Below, in pieces: positions 1 through 6,948 of a stretch of DNA of 24,928 nt. How positions within the stretch are numbered: the stretch's first letter is position 1; each line of letters begins with the position of its first letter. This stretch comes from an uncultured Prevotella sp. (lineage in GTDB: Bacteria > Bacteroidota > Bacteroidia > Bacteroidales > Bacteroidaceae), in NCBI GenBank assembly GCA_900555035.1, contig USJX01000041.1:1-24928 (forward strand), written 5' to 3'. Below the pieces are notes generated by a model. It made no database searches, was not told the DNA's origin, and saw nothing but the letters and a program-made list of their open reading frames with translations. Both the position numbers and the translations under genes were made by a program.

Positions 1-58
1 ATTGGCTATATCCTAGCCTTTTCAGCCCCGACGATTTCTAAACGGGACAGCAGTGCTT

Positions 59-307
59 ATGGATGCAATATATTCTTCTAGGGATGTTGATAAATTATAT
101 ACCTGCTTAGTTATTCTTAATGGTAAACCAGCAAAAGAATATCGTAGTAAGTATCGTACTAAAACGGATGCAGAACTTTCTGCTGAGTTATCACAATTCC
201 CATGTTGGGATGAAACGGAACATCCAAATCTGTCGAATGTTGATTATCGACAGTATAAGCATAAAAAGTCGCCAAGAACAATTAAAGCAATATCAAAATG
301 GCTGTAA
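59..307 (+). CDS. Small hypothetical protein, possibly a gene remnant
   Basis: I do not recognise this protein. The ATG at 59 gives 82 residues and an in-frame GTG at 53 would add two; the frame is closed by TAG at 14-16. The product is charged and rich in K, R and Y, ends in KAISKWL, and shows no signal peptide or membrane segment. Upstream, frame 1 is open from the window edge to a TAG at 79-81, so an older gene may have been broken by a frameshift near position 60; this is inference. A 24-codon ORF beginning MAVTRYFDYV (298-372) overlaps the 3' end, and an 11-codon ORF (365-400) overlaps that one. The stepwise overlaps could be coupled mini-genes or decay. The stretch is AT-rich compared with the housekeeping genes further right. 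Confidence 0.4.
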   Translation: MDAIYSSRDVDKLYTCLVILNGKPAKEYRSKYRTKTDAELSAELSQFPCWDETEHPNLSNVDYRQYKHKKSPRTIKAISKWL

Positions 308-431
308 CTAGATACTTCGATTATGTTGTGGATGAGATCATCAAGAATGTAATTGGGGGTAAAGATGAATAATTGGTGGGGTACAATGAAGTTTCATTAG
401 TTTAATTTTACCACAGAGCATACTGTTAATG

Positions 432-456
432 ACCCTTCTTGTTGCTGACGAAGGGT
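432..456. terminator. Hairpin between the small ORF and the dinJ-like gene
   Basis: ACCCTTC (432-438) pairs with GAAGGGT (450-456) around an 11-nt loop, followed on the plus strand by TTCTTAGTT. It lies between convergent genes, so it could act in either direction. The T-tract is weak, so the assignment is tentative. Confidence 0.4.
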
Positions 457-491
457 TCTTAGTTATAAACGAGGATACGCTGATGTTTGTA

Positions 492-812
492 TCAATGACT
501 GCATATACCATTGCGCTCTTTTCTTAATCGTCTGACTTCTCTGATTTCTTCATTGATTTCATCGAGCGACATCTCAATATTGTGCTCTCTTGCTGTGTCA
601 CACATATACTGGAACGCTGCCTTTGCTTTTGCGGTCACCTCGTCTTCTTCTTCCTTAGCCTGGATGGAGAAAGGAATGCTCTTACTGCGAATTACTGCCT
701 TAACAAAGATGTTGATGGCGGTATTCGCACTCATACCGAACTGTTCGCAGAGTTTATCAAACTGTGCTTTCTGCTGGTTGTCCATACGGACTGTCATTGC
801 TGTCTGTGCCAT
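492..812 (-). CDS. RelB/DinJ-family antitoxin, apparently without a toxin
   Basis: This 106-residue protein starts MAQTAMTVRMDNQQKAQFDK, followed by LCEQFGMSANTAINIFVKAV and SKSIPFSI. That is the ribbon-helix-helix N-terminus of the RelB/DinJ family, which binds operator DNA as a dimer and neutralises RelE/YafQ-type mRNA interferases. The C-terminal half (about 55-106) is charged and helical and would be the toxin-binding arm. Family members usually lie directly upstream of their toxin, but between 491 and the window start there is no minus-strand ORF that resembles a RelE-fold toxin. The gene therefore looks like an orphan antitoxin, or its partner has been lost. A Bacteroidetes-type promoter lies about 36 bp upstream. 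The exact family member (DinJ or RelB) cannot be settled from sequence reading. Confidence 0.85.
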   Translation of the reverse strand: MAQTAMTVRMDNQQKAQFDKLCEQFGMSANTAINIFVKAVIRSKSIPFSIQAKEEEDEVTAKAKAAFQYMCDTAREHNIEMSLDEINEEIREVRRLRKERNGICSH

Positions 813-847
813 AAGCCAAAATGTTTAATTAATAATCATTCTGACTG

Positions 848-855
848 CAAATATA
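848..855 (-). promoter_or_regulatory. -7 promoter element of the dinJ-like gene
   Basis: Read on the minus strand this is TATATTTG, matching the Bacteroidetes -7 consensus TAnnTTTG. It ends 36 bp before the start codon at 812. No clear -33 TTTG is seen at the expected distance. Confidence 0.5.
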
Positions 856-904
856 CATCATTATGGCGTAAAATGGTGTGATAGTGTTAATAATTTAATA
901 AAGA

Positions 905-970
905 TTAATAGTTGAATGTGAGCCAATCTTCAGGACATGGCATTTCTTCTGGTATGTCTAGAACTGCCAT
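905..970 (-). pseudogene. Short coding-like remnant (C-terminal fragment?)
   Basis: On the minus strand an open frame of about 37 codons ends at the TAA at 905-907. Its last 21 codons start with ATG at 968-970 and read MAVLDIPEEMPCPEDWLTFN plus one Y. The composition looks like real protein rather than random AT-rich DNA, but a stop closes the frame upstream, before the palindrome at 1021-1032. It may be the tail of a lost gene. Nothing else gene-like was seen in the 813-1114 gap apart from the two divergent promoters and the palindromes. Confidence 0.2.
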
Positions 971-1020
971 AATGCTGGGTAGTTTGAGGATAATGACAAG
1001 AATGGTCTGAAATAAAGACC

Positions 1021-1032
1021 TTTAACGTTAAA
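1021..1032. promoter_or_regulatory. Palindrome TTTAACGTTAAA, candidate operator 1
   Basis: Perfect 12-bp palindrome that ends 13 bp before the -33 element of the toxin-antitoxin promoter. It shares the form TTWAACGTTWAA with a second palindrome at 1091-1102. The pair brackets the promoter, as expected for autoregulation by an antitoxin or by a TA complex. Confidence 0.45.
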
Positions 1033-1045
1033 ATAATGCAAGAAG

Positions 1046-1077
1046 TTTGGCGGAGTGAGGGGAAAAATGTATTTTTG
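1046..1077 (+). promoter_or_regulatory. Promoter of the SocA-like toxin-antitoxin operon
   Basis: A -33 TTTG at 1046-1049 and a -7 TATTTTTG at 1070-1077 are separated by 20 bp, an excellent Bacteroidetes promoter. Transcription should start at about 1082-1086, giving a leader of about 30 nt that contains the second palindrome and the ribosome binding site AAAGGAGA (about 1100-1109). Confidence 0.65.
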
Positions 1078-1090
1078 CAAACTAATTCAG

Positions 1091-1102
1091 TTAAACGTTT
1101 AA
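1091..1102. promoter_or_regulatory. Palindrome TTAAACGTTTAA, candidate operator 2
   Basis: Perfect 12-bp palindrome in the 5' leader, immediately before the AAGGAG ribosome binding site. Its centre is 70 bp from that of the palindrome at 1021-1032, and 10 of 12 bases agree. Protein bound here could block transcription. Confidence 0.45.
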
Positions 1103-1114
1103 AAGGAGAAGATT

Positions 1115-1645
1115 ATGAATAATGTTGATATAAAGGATTATGCAGCTTACGTTGGCATAACAATGCTGATGAAAGGGTTGACTGTCAGCCCTTTGAAGTT
1201 GCAGAAAATACTATATTATGAGCAGGCTTGGCACATGGTCGGATTTGGTCGTGACAACCAGTTATTCTCTTGTGCGCCACAAGCTTGGGTGAATGGTCCT
1301 GTCTATCCAGAAATATATTATATTTATAAGAATATGGTTCCTGGTATGTGCGACCATCTAAAGATGGAGAACTTCCTGAGTGAAGGCGAGGACCCTCATG
1401 ACAAGGAGAAAGAATTGGCAGACAAAATGAAATTGTCTGACGAGGAGATTGCCTTGACGGAAAGGGTAATTATGCTTTACGGTTCTCGCACTCAGAACCA
1501 GTTGATATTGTTGACTCATAGCGAAAAGCCTTGGAGCGAAATGCGTGAAGGGTTGAAACCTTACGATTATTCTGACCGTGAGATTTCTCTCGATACGATG
1601 CATGATTACTATAAGGAAAGATACGACAGAAATAGAGCGAAATGA
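1115..1645 (+). CDS. SocA/Panacea (DUF4065)-type antitoxin
   Basis: The 176-residue protein matches the SocA-like/DUF4065 (Panacea) family: an N-terminal helical region with MLMKGLTVSPLKLQKILYYE (about 17-36), then AWHMVGFGR and QAWVNGPVYPEIYYIYK. In this family the block LxLQKLLYY...AxxxGPVxPxVY is the recognisable core. Panacea proteins are antitoxins that neutralise many unrelated toxins encoded next to them, some acting as chaperones or proteolytic adaptors (SocA). The start is fixed by a strong AAAGGAGA site 6 bp upstream, unusual in this window. The stop overlaps the next start codon by 4 bp (ATGA), implying translational coupling with the candidate toxin. Family assignment is by motif recognition. 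Confidence 0.85.
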   Translation: MNNVDIKDYAAYVGITMLMKGLTVSPLKLQKILYYEQAWHMVGFGRDNQLFSCAPQAWVNGPVYPEIYYIYKNMVPGMCDHLKMENFLSEGEDPHDKEKELADKMKLSDEEIALTERVIMLYGSRTQNQLILLTHSEKPWSEMREGLKPYDYSDREISLDTMHDYYKERYDRNRAK

Positions 1646-2133
1646 TGTTAGACTTGAATTTTGAAGACACAAGGGATATTGATTATCCTGCAAAATTGAC
1701 GGAAAACTTGTCTTATCAAGATTTGGTTGACTCGCAAGACCAATGCATTTCTGTACAATACAATGAAATAGACTTGGGAGATACAGGATATGGCTTTGAC
1801 CAAGAATTTGAGGGAAAGGAGGCAAACTTGTATTTTGAAAGGATGCGTGAGTTCTCTGAGCAGACATTGAATGATATTCGTGAGGATGCTGATTACAAAC
1901 TGCATTTTCATCGTACAAATGTTTCTGGCAATATCAAGCGTATCTTTGATTCCATAGACCCGAAGATAGCTAAAGCCAATCCTTTGATTTTTCATTTTGC
2001 TCTTGACCCTGAAAATAAAAATCATGCGGATAGAGCTAAGCATATAAGAAATCCGCGAGTGTATTTCATGGTTGGAAGAAACGGAATGATACATATTCTT
2101 TTCTTTGATCCCTATCATGAGATAAACCCTTAG
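1642..2133 (+). CDS. Candidate toxin paired with the SocA-like antitoxin
   Basis: I do not recognise a named domain in these 163 residues. The N-terminal third is acidic (MMLDLNFEDTRDIDYP). The C-terminal part has FHFALDPENKNHADRAKH, then RNPRVYFMVGRNGMIHILFF and DPYHEINP at the end. The C-terminal block, two hydrophobic strands followed by an Asp-Pro-x-His-Glu motif, looks like a compact fold whose His/Glu/Asp residues could be catalytic or bind metal. No signal peptide or membrane segment is visible. The ATGA overlap with the upstream gene and the general rule that Panacea antitoxins sit next to their toxins suggest this is the toxin; the mechanism is unknown. The gene is AT-rich like its partner, consistent with horizontal acquisition. 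A second ATG follows directly at 1645. Confidence 0.6.
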   Translation: MMLDLNFEDTRDIDYPAKLTENLSYQDLVDSQDQCISVQYNEIDLGDTGYGFDQEFEGKEANLYFERMREFSEQTLNDIREDADYKLHFHRTNVSGNIKRIFDSIDPKIAKANPLIFHFALDPENKNHADRAKHIRNPRVYFMVGRNGMIHILFFDPYHEINP

Positions 2134-2191
2134 TGGTATGTATCCTTTCGGAATTTTCTTTTCTTGAAGCCCTATTTGGGCTGGAGTTTGG

Positions 2192-2329
2192 TCACGCAGA
2201 TTTCGCAGATGACGCAGATTTTCTTCTTTGCTGTTTATTAGTCCCACAGATTTCACAGAATTCCGCAGATTTTTGCCCTATGCGGGCTGGGATTTCGCAG
2301 ATGTTGCAGATGACGCAGATTTTTTTTGC
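2192..2329. repeat. Nonamer repeat clusters (about CRCAGATTT)
   Basis: Three clusters of a 9-bp unit lie at 2192-2222 (CGCAGATTT CGCAGATGA CGCAGATTT), 2243-2274 (CACAGATTT CACAGAATT CCGCAGATTT) and 2291-2329. The first and third are each preceded by a near-identical 16-bp hairpin sequence, GCCCTATTTGGGCTGG (2169-2184) and GCCCTATGCGGGCTGG (2275-2290). A compound unit of roughly 105 bp therefore seems duplicated. The stretch 2134-2551 has no credible gene; a short open frame across the repeats has low-complexity content only. Confidence 0.75.
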
Positions 2330-2427
2330 AGCTCATCTATCACCCATCACGATTTACTGGTAAAAAACGGGTAAACTATTGATAGCTATAGGAATCGCAT
2401 GCGTGACTGATTTGGGAATGACGTTTT

Positions 2428-2510
2428 AGGCACGGATTACACGGATTTTTATGAGAGATGCTAATCGTTTTACTTCATATTAGCGCCATAAATCCGTGTA
2501 ATCCGTGCCT
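2428..2510. repeat. 21-bp perfect inverted repeat with nested hairpin
   Basis: The arms 2428-2448 and 2490-2510 are perfect reverse complements (left arm starts AGGCACGGATTACACGG). Each arm holds two nonamers, CACGGATTA and CACGGATTT. The 41-nt spacer contains a second hairpin, GCTAAT (2460-2465) with ATTAGC (2479-2484). It lies 41 bp past the stop codon of the porE-like gene and could stabilise or end that transcript, but has no clear T-tract. Confidence 0.8.
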
Positions 2511-2551
2511 TATCTATATCCTAAGAAGCTTATGCCACACTCCTGTTCTTT

Positions 2552-4630
2552 TTATTCCAAATCAAATTCGAAATCGAAGCCGTTCTCATCGGATTCCTCC
2601 TCCTGCTTTGGCTTCGGCTTTGGAGGATTCTTCAGATTGCCCTTCTCATCAAACATATTGTAGGTGGTGCGAAGAACAATGAACTCGGTGCGACGGTTGA
2701 TCTGGTTGCAAATTTCCTGATGCTCCTTGCTCTGCTTCAGGATAAACTCCTGGGTAAGCTCATCGCCCTCCTTGAGCCAAGGATATTTCTCGGTGAGTTT
2801 CTTGCGAACCTTCTTTGGGCGCTCCTTGCCATAGCCCACAGGGGTAAGACGCTCCTTCTCAATGCCGTGGGCTATCAGATAGTTCACCACCGACTGTGCT
2901 CGGCGCTGAGACAATCGCTTGTTGTATTCGGCATTACCCTTGTAGTCGCAATGCGCACTCAACTCGATGGTAACGTTAGGATTCTCCTTGAGCAGTCCCA
3001 CCAGTTCGTCGAGCGACTTGGTGCTGGCTGGTGTCAGCGTAGCCTTGTCGAAATCGTAGAAGATGTTGTCGATGAGCACTGGAGCGGTGATGGAAGCCAA
3101 CGGGAACTGGAGCACATACTCCTTGCTCTCCTTCGCCGAATCCACCCGCAGCTCCTCCTTGTGGTTGAGGAATCCCTTGCAGGATGCCATCACCAGATAA
3201 TCAACCTTGGTGTTGATAGGCATGGTGAAGGAACCGTCGCTCTTAACCGGCAACTTCTTGTAGGTTCCGTCGTTTCCTACCACCGTAACCTGGGCGGCTG
3301 GCAATTCGTAGCCATCCATCTCATAGACCCAACCCTTTATGGTGGTGACAATCTCCGGATTCTCGAAGGAATAGATGTGGTCGTAGCCGCGTCCATCCTT
3401 TCTATTAGATGAGAAGAAACCGCGGTTGTGCGGACCTTCGAAGGTCATTCCGAAATCATCGGCTTCGGAATTCAACGGATAACCCGGATGGGTTACCTTG
3501 TATTGCCTGGTTTTCTTATCCACCTTGGCGATGTAGATATCGAGACCACCCATGCCCACATGACCATTGCTGCTGAAATAGAGGTCGCCGTTAGGACGGA
3601 AGGTAGGGAACATCTCGTCGCCCGGGGTATTGATGGGTTCGCCGAGGTTTTCCACACCACCCAGTCCGGCTGCGGTGATGCGCACACGCCAGATGTCGTA
3701 TCCGCCCACGCCGCCCGGCATATCTGATACAAAATAGAGCCATTCGCCATCCGGACTGACAGCCGGGTGGGCGTAGGTGCTCAGGGTATCCTTGGTGAGT
3801 TCCAGCGGATTCGGCTTTCCCCATGCCGCATCCGAGCGGCTGGAGGTGACGATTTGGGCGTATCGGGGAGCAGAGGCATCGGTGACGCATTGCGTGAGAT
3901 ACATCTCCCTGCCATCAGGCGTGAAACAGCAGGCTCCCTCATCGTAGGCGGTGTTGAGACCCGAGGCGATGGCTTCTGGTTTGCTCCATTTTCCCTTGTC
4001 ATCCTTTTCAGAAAGGAAGATGTCGCCTGCCTTGGTGCCGGTGATTCCGCTGAGTTCATCGCCCTGCGCCTCGTTGCGGGTAGAGGAGAAATAGAGCTGG
4101 TCGGCTTCATCGCCCAGAAGCATCGGCGAATAATCGTCTCTCCGGGAGTTGAACACATCCATCTTCTTCACCTTATATCGGCTTCCTTCTTTCTTCCAGG
4201 TAGGGGCGAGCTGTGCCGATTTCAAGCCGTTTCGGGCAAGCACATTGCCGGGAAGCGAATCGACGAGGATTCTGAATTCCTTTTCCGCCTGCTTGTATTC
4301 GCCGTTTTTCAGGAGCAGACGGGCGTAAGCCAGGCGGTCGTCGATGGAAGCCTGGTTATAGCGCACGGCGTTGCGATAGGCGGCAATCGCCTTGGGGGTG
4401 GAGTTGATCTTGTCGTAGCAGCGCGCCATCTTCAGGGCTATCTTGCCACGGCTGGCACGTTCCTTGGAAGGTGTCTTGGTGTAAGCCTGCTTAAACTGGT
4501 CGGCAGCATCGTAGTATTCGCCTAAAGCCAGGAACTTTTCTCCCTTCTTCAGGTTCTTGTCGATGCCGCAACTGATCAGGAGGAGGCAACAGACGGCTGT
4601 TATGATTTGATAAAATCTTATTTGCTTCAT
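2552..4630 (-). CDS. porE: PorE-like T9SS lipoprotein: TPR, beta-propeller, CRD, OmpA
   Basis: A 692-residue lipoprotein with the domain order described for PorE, the type IX secretion component thought to anchor the outer-membrane part of the machine to peptidoglycan. Residues 1-20 are a signal peptide ending in lipobox LISC (Cys21). TPR-like helices run from about 25 to 140 (EKFLALGEYYDAADQFKQAY; KNGEYKQAEKEFR). A PD40/WD40-like beta-propeller spans about 160-425, with repeats such as LYFSSTR, WLYFVSD, DLYFSSNG and RGFFSSNRKDGRGYDHIYSF. A carboxypeptidase-regulatory-like fold follows (about 430-511), then an OmpA C-terminal domain (about 515-655; NIFYDFDKATL and YNKRLSQRRAQSVVNYL). The tail is Pro/Lys-rich, then acidic. 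In the usual peptidoglycan-binding loop, where many homologues have GHTD, this protein reads AHCD. No Shine-Dalgarno is visible. A strong hairpin ends only 19 bp before the start codon. A related Pal/OmpA protein is the alternative. Confidence 0.8.
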   Translation of the reverse strand: MKQIRFYQIITAVCCLLLISCGIDKNLKKGEKFLALGEYYDAADQFKQAYTKTPSKERASRGKIALKMARCYDKINSTPKAIAAYRNAVRYNQASIDDRLAYARLLLKNGEYKQAEKEFRILVDSLPGNVLARNGLKSAQLAPTWKKEGSRYKVKKMDVFNSRRDDYSPMLLGDEADQLYFSSTRNEAQGDELSGITGTKAGDIFLSEKDDKGKWSKPEAIASGLNTAYDEGACCFTPDGREMYLTQCVTDASAPRYAQIVTSSRSDAAWGKPNPLELTKDTLSTYAHPAVSPDGEWLYFVSDMPGGVGGYDIWRVRITAAGLGGVENLGEPINTPGDEMFPTFRPNGDLYFSSNGHVGMGGLDIYIAKVDKKTRQYKVTHPGYPLNSEADDFGMTFEGPHNRGFFSSNRKDGRGYDHIYSFENPEIVTTIKGWVYEMDGYELPAAQVTVVGNDGTYKKLPVKSDGSFTMPINTKVDYLVMASCKGFLNHKEELRVDSAKESKEYVLQFPLASITAPVLIDNIFYDFDKATLTPASTKSLDELVGLLKENPNVTIELSAHCDYKGNAEYNKRLSQRRAQSVVNYLIAHGIEKERLTPVGYGKERPKKVRKKLTEKYPWLKEGDELTQEFILKQSKEHQEICNQINRRTEFIVLRTTYNMFDEKGNLKNPPKPKPKQEEESDENGFDFEFDLE

Positions 4631-4639
4631 ATCATTTAG

Positions 4640-4698
4640 AAATAGAAAACCCTAATTATGATAATAACGAACGGGATTCGTAATTATTATAATTAGGG
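4640..4698 (-). terminator. Long hairpin between topB and the porE-like gene
   Basis: Positions 4650-4671 and 4677-4698 form a 22-bp stem with 2 mismatches and a 5-nt loop. Read on the minus strand, the stem ends in AATTAGGG and is followed by TTTTCTATTTC, so it can act as a Rho-independent terminator for topB. It ends 19 bp before the porE-like start codon, leaving no room for a separate downstream promoter. It may therefore also act as an attenuator for that gene. Confidence 0.7.
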
Positions 4699-4727
4699 CT
4701 TTATTGTCTGGATATATTTCCGGAAAA

Positions 4728-6863
4728 TTACATCTGCGAGAATGGCTGGCGGTATTGGCAGCCGGATTTCCAGTTGCTGCAACCGTAGGCGGTCTTGCCC
4801 TTGATGATGACGCCCTTGCCGCAGAGCGGACATGGTTTGCCTACCATTGGGTCGGCTTCAGCCTTTTTCTTGGCTGGTGCCTTCTTCGCTTCTGGTTTCT
4901 TTGTCGCCGTTTTCTTCTTTTCCGGCTTTTTCTTCAGGTCTTCCTCCGTCATGATGGTGACTCTTCGGCTGCTGTTATCCGATAGTACATCGATGACAAT
5001 CTGGTTAATCTGTTCTTTCAGGCCGTTGATGAATTCGGCTGGATCGTAGGTCTTGTGCTCGATGTCTCGGAGCTTCTTCTCCCAGATACCCGTCAGCTCA
5101 CAGCTCTTCAGGAGTTCCTCATGGATGGTGTCGATGAGTTCGATGCCTGTAGCTGTTGCCATCAGATTCTTGCGCTGGCGGCGGATGTAGTGGCGCTTGA
5201 AGAGGGTTTCGATGATGCCGGCACGGGATGATGGACGGCCTATGCCGTTCTCCTTCAAGGCTGCACGAAGTTCCTCGTCTTCCACGAATTTACCTGCTGT
5301 CTCCATCGCACGGAGCAGGGTTGCCTCGGTGTAATACTTAGGCGGCGTGGTCCATTTCTCCGTCAGGGTAGGCTGATGGTCGCCCGATTCGCCTTTCACG
5401 AAAGAGGGGAGTGTTCTTTCTTCTACCACTTCCTTCTTGGCACCGTTTCCGTTTCCATCGCCTGCATTTCCGCCATCGTTTCCGTTGGCATTATCAGTAT
5501 CGTCGTCATCGGCATTCTTCGCATCCTTGGCATAGACTACTCGCCAGCCTGGTTCCAGAATTTCCTTACCGCTCACCTTGAACTCTATCTTCTCTGGTTT
5601 TGGTCCGTCTTCGTTGATTACCTCGCCCAATACGGTGGTGGTAGAGAATTTACAATCCGGATAGAACACGCTGATGAAGCGTTTGGCGATGAGATCATAC
5701 ACGTTTGCCTCCATATCGGTGAGTCCGGTTGGCGGAACTCCGGTAGGGATGATGGCGTGGTGGTCGGTCACCTTGCTGTTATCGAATACCTTCTTGCTCT
5801 TAGGCAACTTCTTGCCGGTGGCTGCGAGCTGCTGGATGAGCGGCAGATATTTCTGCTGACTCGCTATCTTTGCCTGGCTTACACCATTCAGAATCTGCGG
5901 GCATTTCGGATAGATATCGTCTGTGAGAAACTGGGTATCTACACGAGGATAAGTGGTATATTTCTTCTCGTAGAGACTCTGGATGAGCTTCAGCGTAATA
6001 TCGGCAGAGTAGGCAAACTTCTTGTTGCAATCCACCTGCAGCGAGGTGAGGTCGTAGAGATGAGGGGGTGCCTCGTTTCCCTTCTTCTTGCTTACATCGG
6101 TAACGGTGAAGGGTTTGCCGGCGATGGTGCTGAAAGCTTTCTCGCCTTCCTCCTTGCTGGTAAACTTGCCGCTGGTAGCCGTAAACTGGGTGTCGCGATA
6201 GATGGTGGCGAGTACCCAGTAAGGTTCGGAAACGAAGTTGTCGATTTCCTTCTGGCGGTTCACGATGAGGGCAAGGGTAGGGGTCTGCACTCTACCGATG
6301 CTGAGCACCTGTTTGTTCTGACCATATTTCAATGTATAAAGTCGGGTGGCGTTCATGCCGAGAATCCAGTCGCCGATGGCACGGGAAAGTCCGGCAAGAT
6401 AGAGCGACTGATATTCCCCCTGGTCTTTCAGTTCCTGGAATCCCTGCTTGATGGCCTCATCGGTCATGGATGAAATCCACAATCTCTTGACGGGGCATTT
6501 TGCCTGTGCCTTCTGCATCACCCATCTCTGGATAAGTTCACCTTCCTGTCCGGCGTCACCGCAGTTGATGATGCTGTCGGCAGCCTGCATCAGTTTTTCG
6601 ATGGTGGCAAACTGCTTTTTGATGCCTTCATCGTTGATGAGCTTGATGCCGAATCGCTGTGGAATCATCGGCAACGCCGCAAGGCTCCAATGTTTCCACA
6701 TTGGAGTATAATCATCCGGTTCCTTCAGCTCACAAAGGTGGCCGAAGGTCCATGTTACTTGGTATCCATTACCTTCCATATAACCGTCGCGTGCCGACGT
6801 AGCCCCGATGATTCGGGCGATGTCTTTAGCCACGCTAGGTTTCTCTGCTATACAAACTATCAT
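4728..6863 (-). CDS. topB: DNA topoisomerase III (type IA)
   Basis: This 711-residue protein is a type IA topoisomerase that cuts and passes single DNA strands, resolving replication and recombination intermediates. It opens with the Toprim domain (MIVCIAEKPSVAKDIARIIG, with NCGDAGQEGELIQRW at 100-114 as the acidic metal-binding motif), followed by SIGRVQTPTLALIV (188-201). The catalytic tyrosine is most likely Tyr305 in TTYPRVDT. ATLLRAMETAGKFV and ENGIGRPSSRA (about 514-548) are typical of the TopB subfamily. Two features are less usual: an acidic Asn/Gly/Asp-rich insert at about 449-475, and a Lys/Ala-rich linker (643-670) leading to a C-terminal four-cysteine zinc ribbon (Cys678, 681, 695, 702). 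Conjugative-element TopB paralogues are common in Bacteroidales, but no other mobile genes are nearby, so this is probably the chromosomal copy. Confidence 0.95.
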   Translation of the reverse strand: MIVCIAEKPSVAKDIARIIGATSARDGYMEGNGYQVTWTFGHLCELKEPDDYTPMWKHWSLAALPMIPQRFGIKLINDEGIKKQFATIEKLMQAADSIINCGDAGQEGELIQRWVMQKAQAKCPVKRLWISSMTDEAIKQGFQELKDQGEYQSLYLAGLSRAIGDWILGMNATRLYTLKYGQNKQVLSIGRVQTPTLALIVNRQKEIDNFVSEPYWVLATIYRDTQFTATSGKFTSKEEGEKAFSTIAGKPFTVTDVSKKKGNEAPPHLYDLTSLQVDCNKKFAYSADITLKLIQSLYEKKYTTYPRVDTQFLTDDIYPKCPQILNGVSQAKIASQQKYLPLIQQLAATGKKLPKSKKVFDNSKVTDHHAIIPTGVPPTGLTDMEANVYDLIAKRFISVFYPDCKFSTTTVLGEVINEDGPKPEKIEFKVSGKEILEPGWRVVYAKDAKNADDDDTDNANGNDGGNAGDGNGNGAKKEVVEERTLPSFVKGESGDHQPTLTEKWTTPPKYYTEATLLRAMETAGKFVEDEELRAALKENGIGRPSSRAGIIETLFKRHYIRRQRKNLMATATGIELIDTIHEELLKSCELTGIWEKKLRDIEHKTYDPAEFINGLKEQINQIVIDVLSDNSSRRVTIMTEEDLKKKPEKKKTATKKPEAKKAPAKKKAEADPMVGKPCPLCGKGVIIKGKTAYGCSNWKSGCQYRQPFSQM

Positions 6864-6885
6864 TCTTTATTTTTATTTCTGTTTG

Positions 6886-6893
6886 CAAAGGTA
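6886..6893 (-). promoter_or_regulatory. -7 promoter element of topB
   Basis: On the minus strand this reads TACCTTTG, matching TAnnTTTG, and lies 22 bp before the topB start codon. No strong -33 element is seen. Confidence 0.5.
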
Positions 6894-6948
6894 CAATAAA
6901 ATAATGAGATAGCCATCATTTCGCCTTCTTTTTCTCATGGCGGGGAAT

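Noticed and set aside
2133..2363. Plus-strand open frame of 76 codons after the candidate toxin
   Set aside because: Consists largely of translated nonamer repeats, with no start signal or protein-like composition.
5376..6473. Long plus-strand open frame of 365 codons
   Set aside because: Antisense to topB, which has clear family motifs on the other strand; the translation shows no domain and is a codon-bias shadow.
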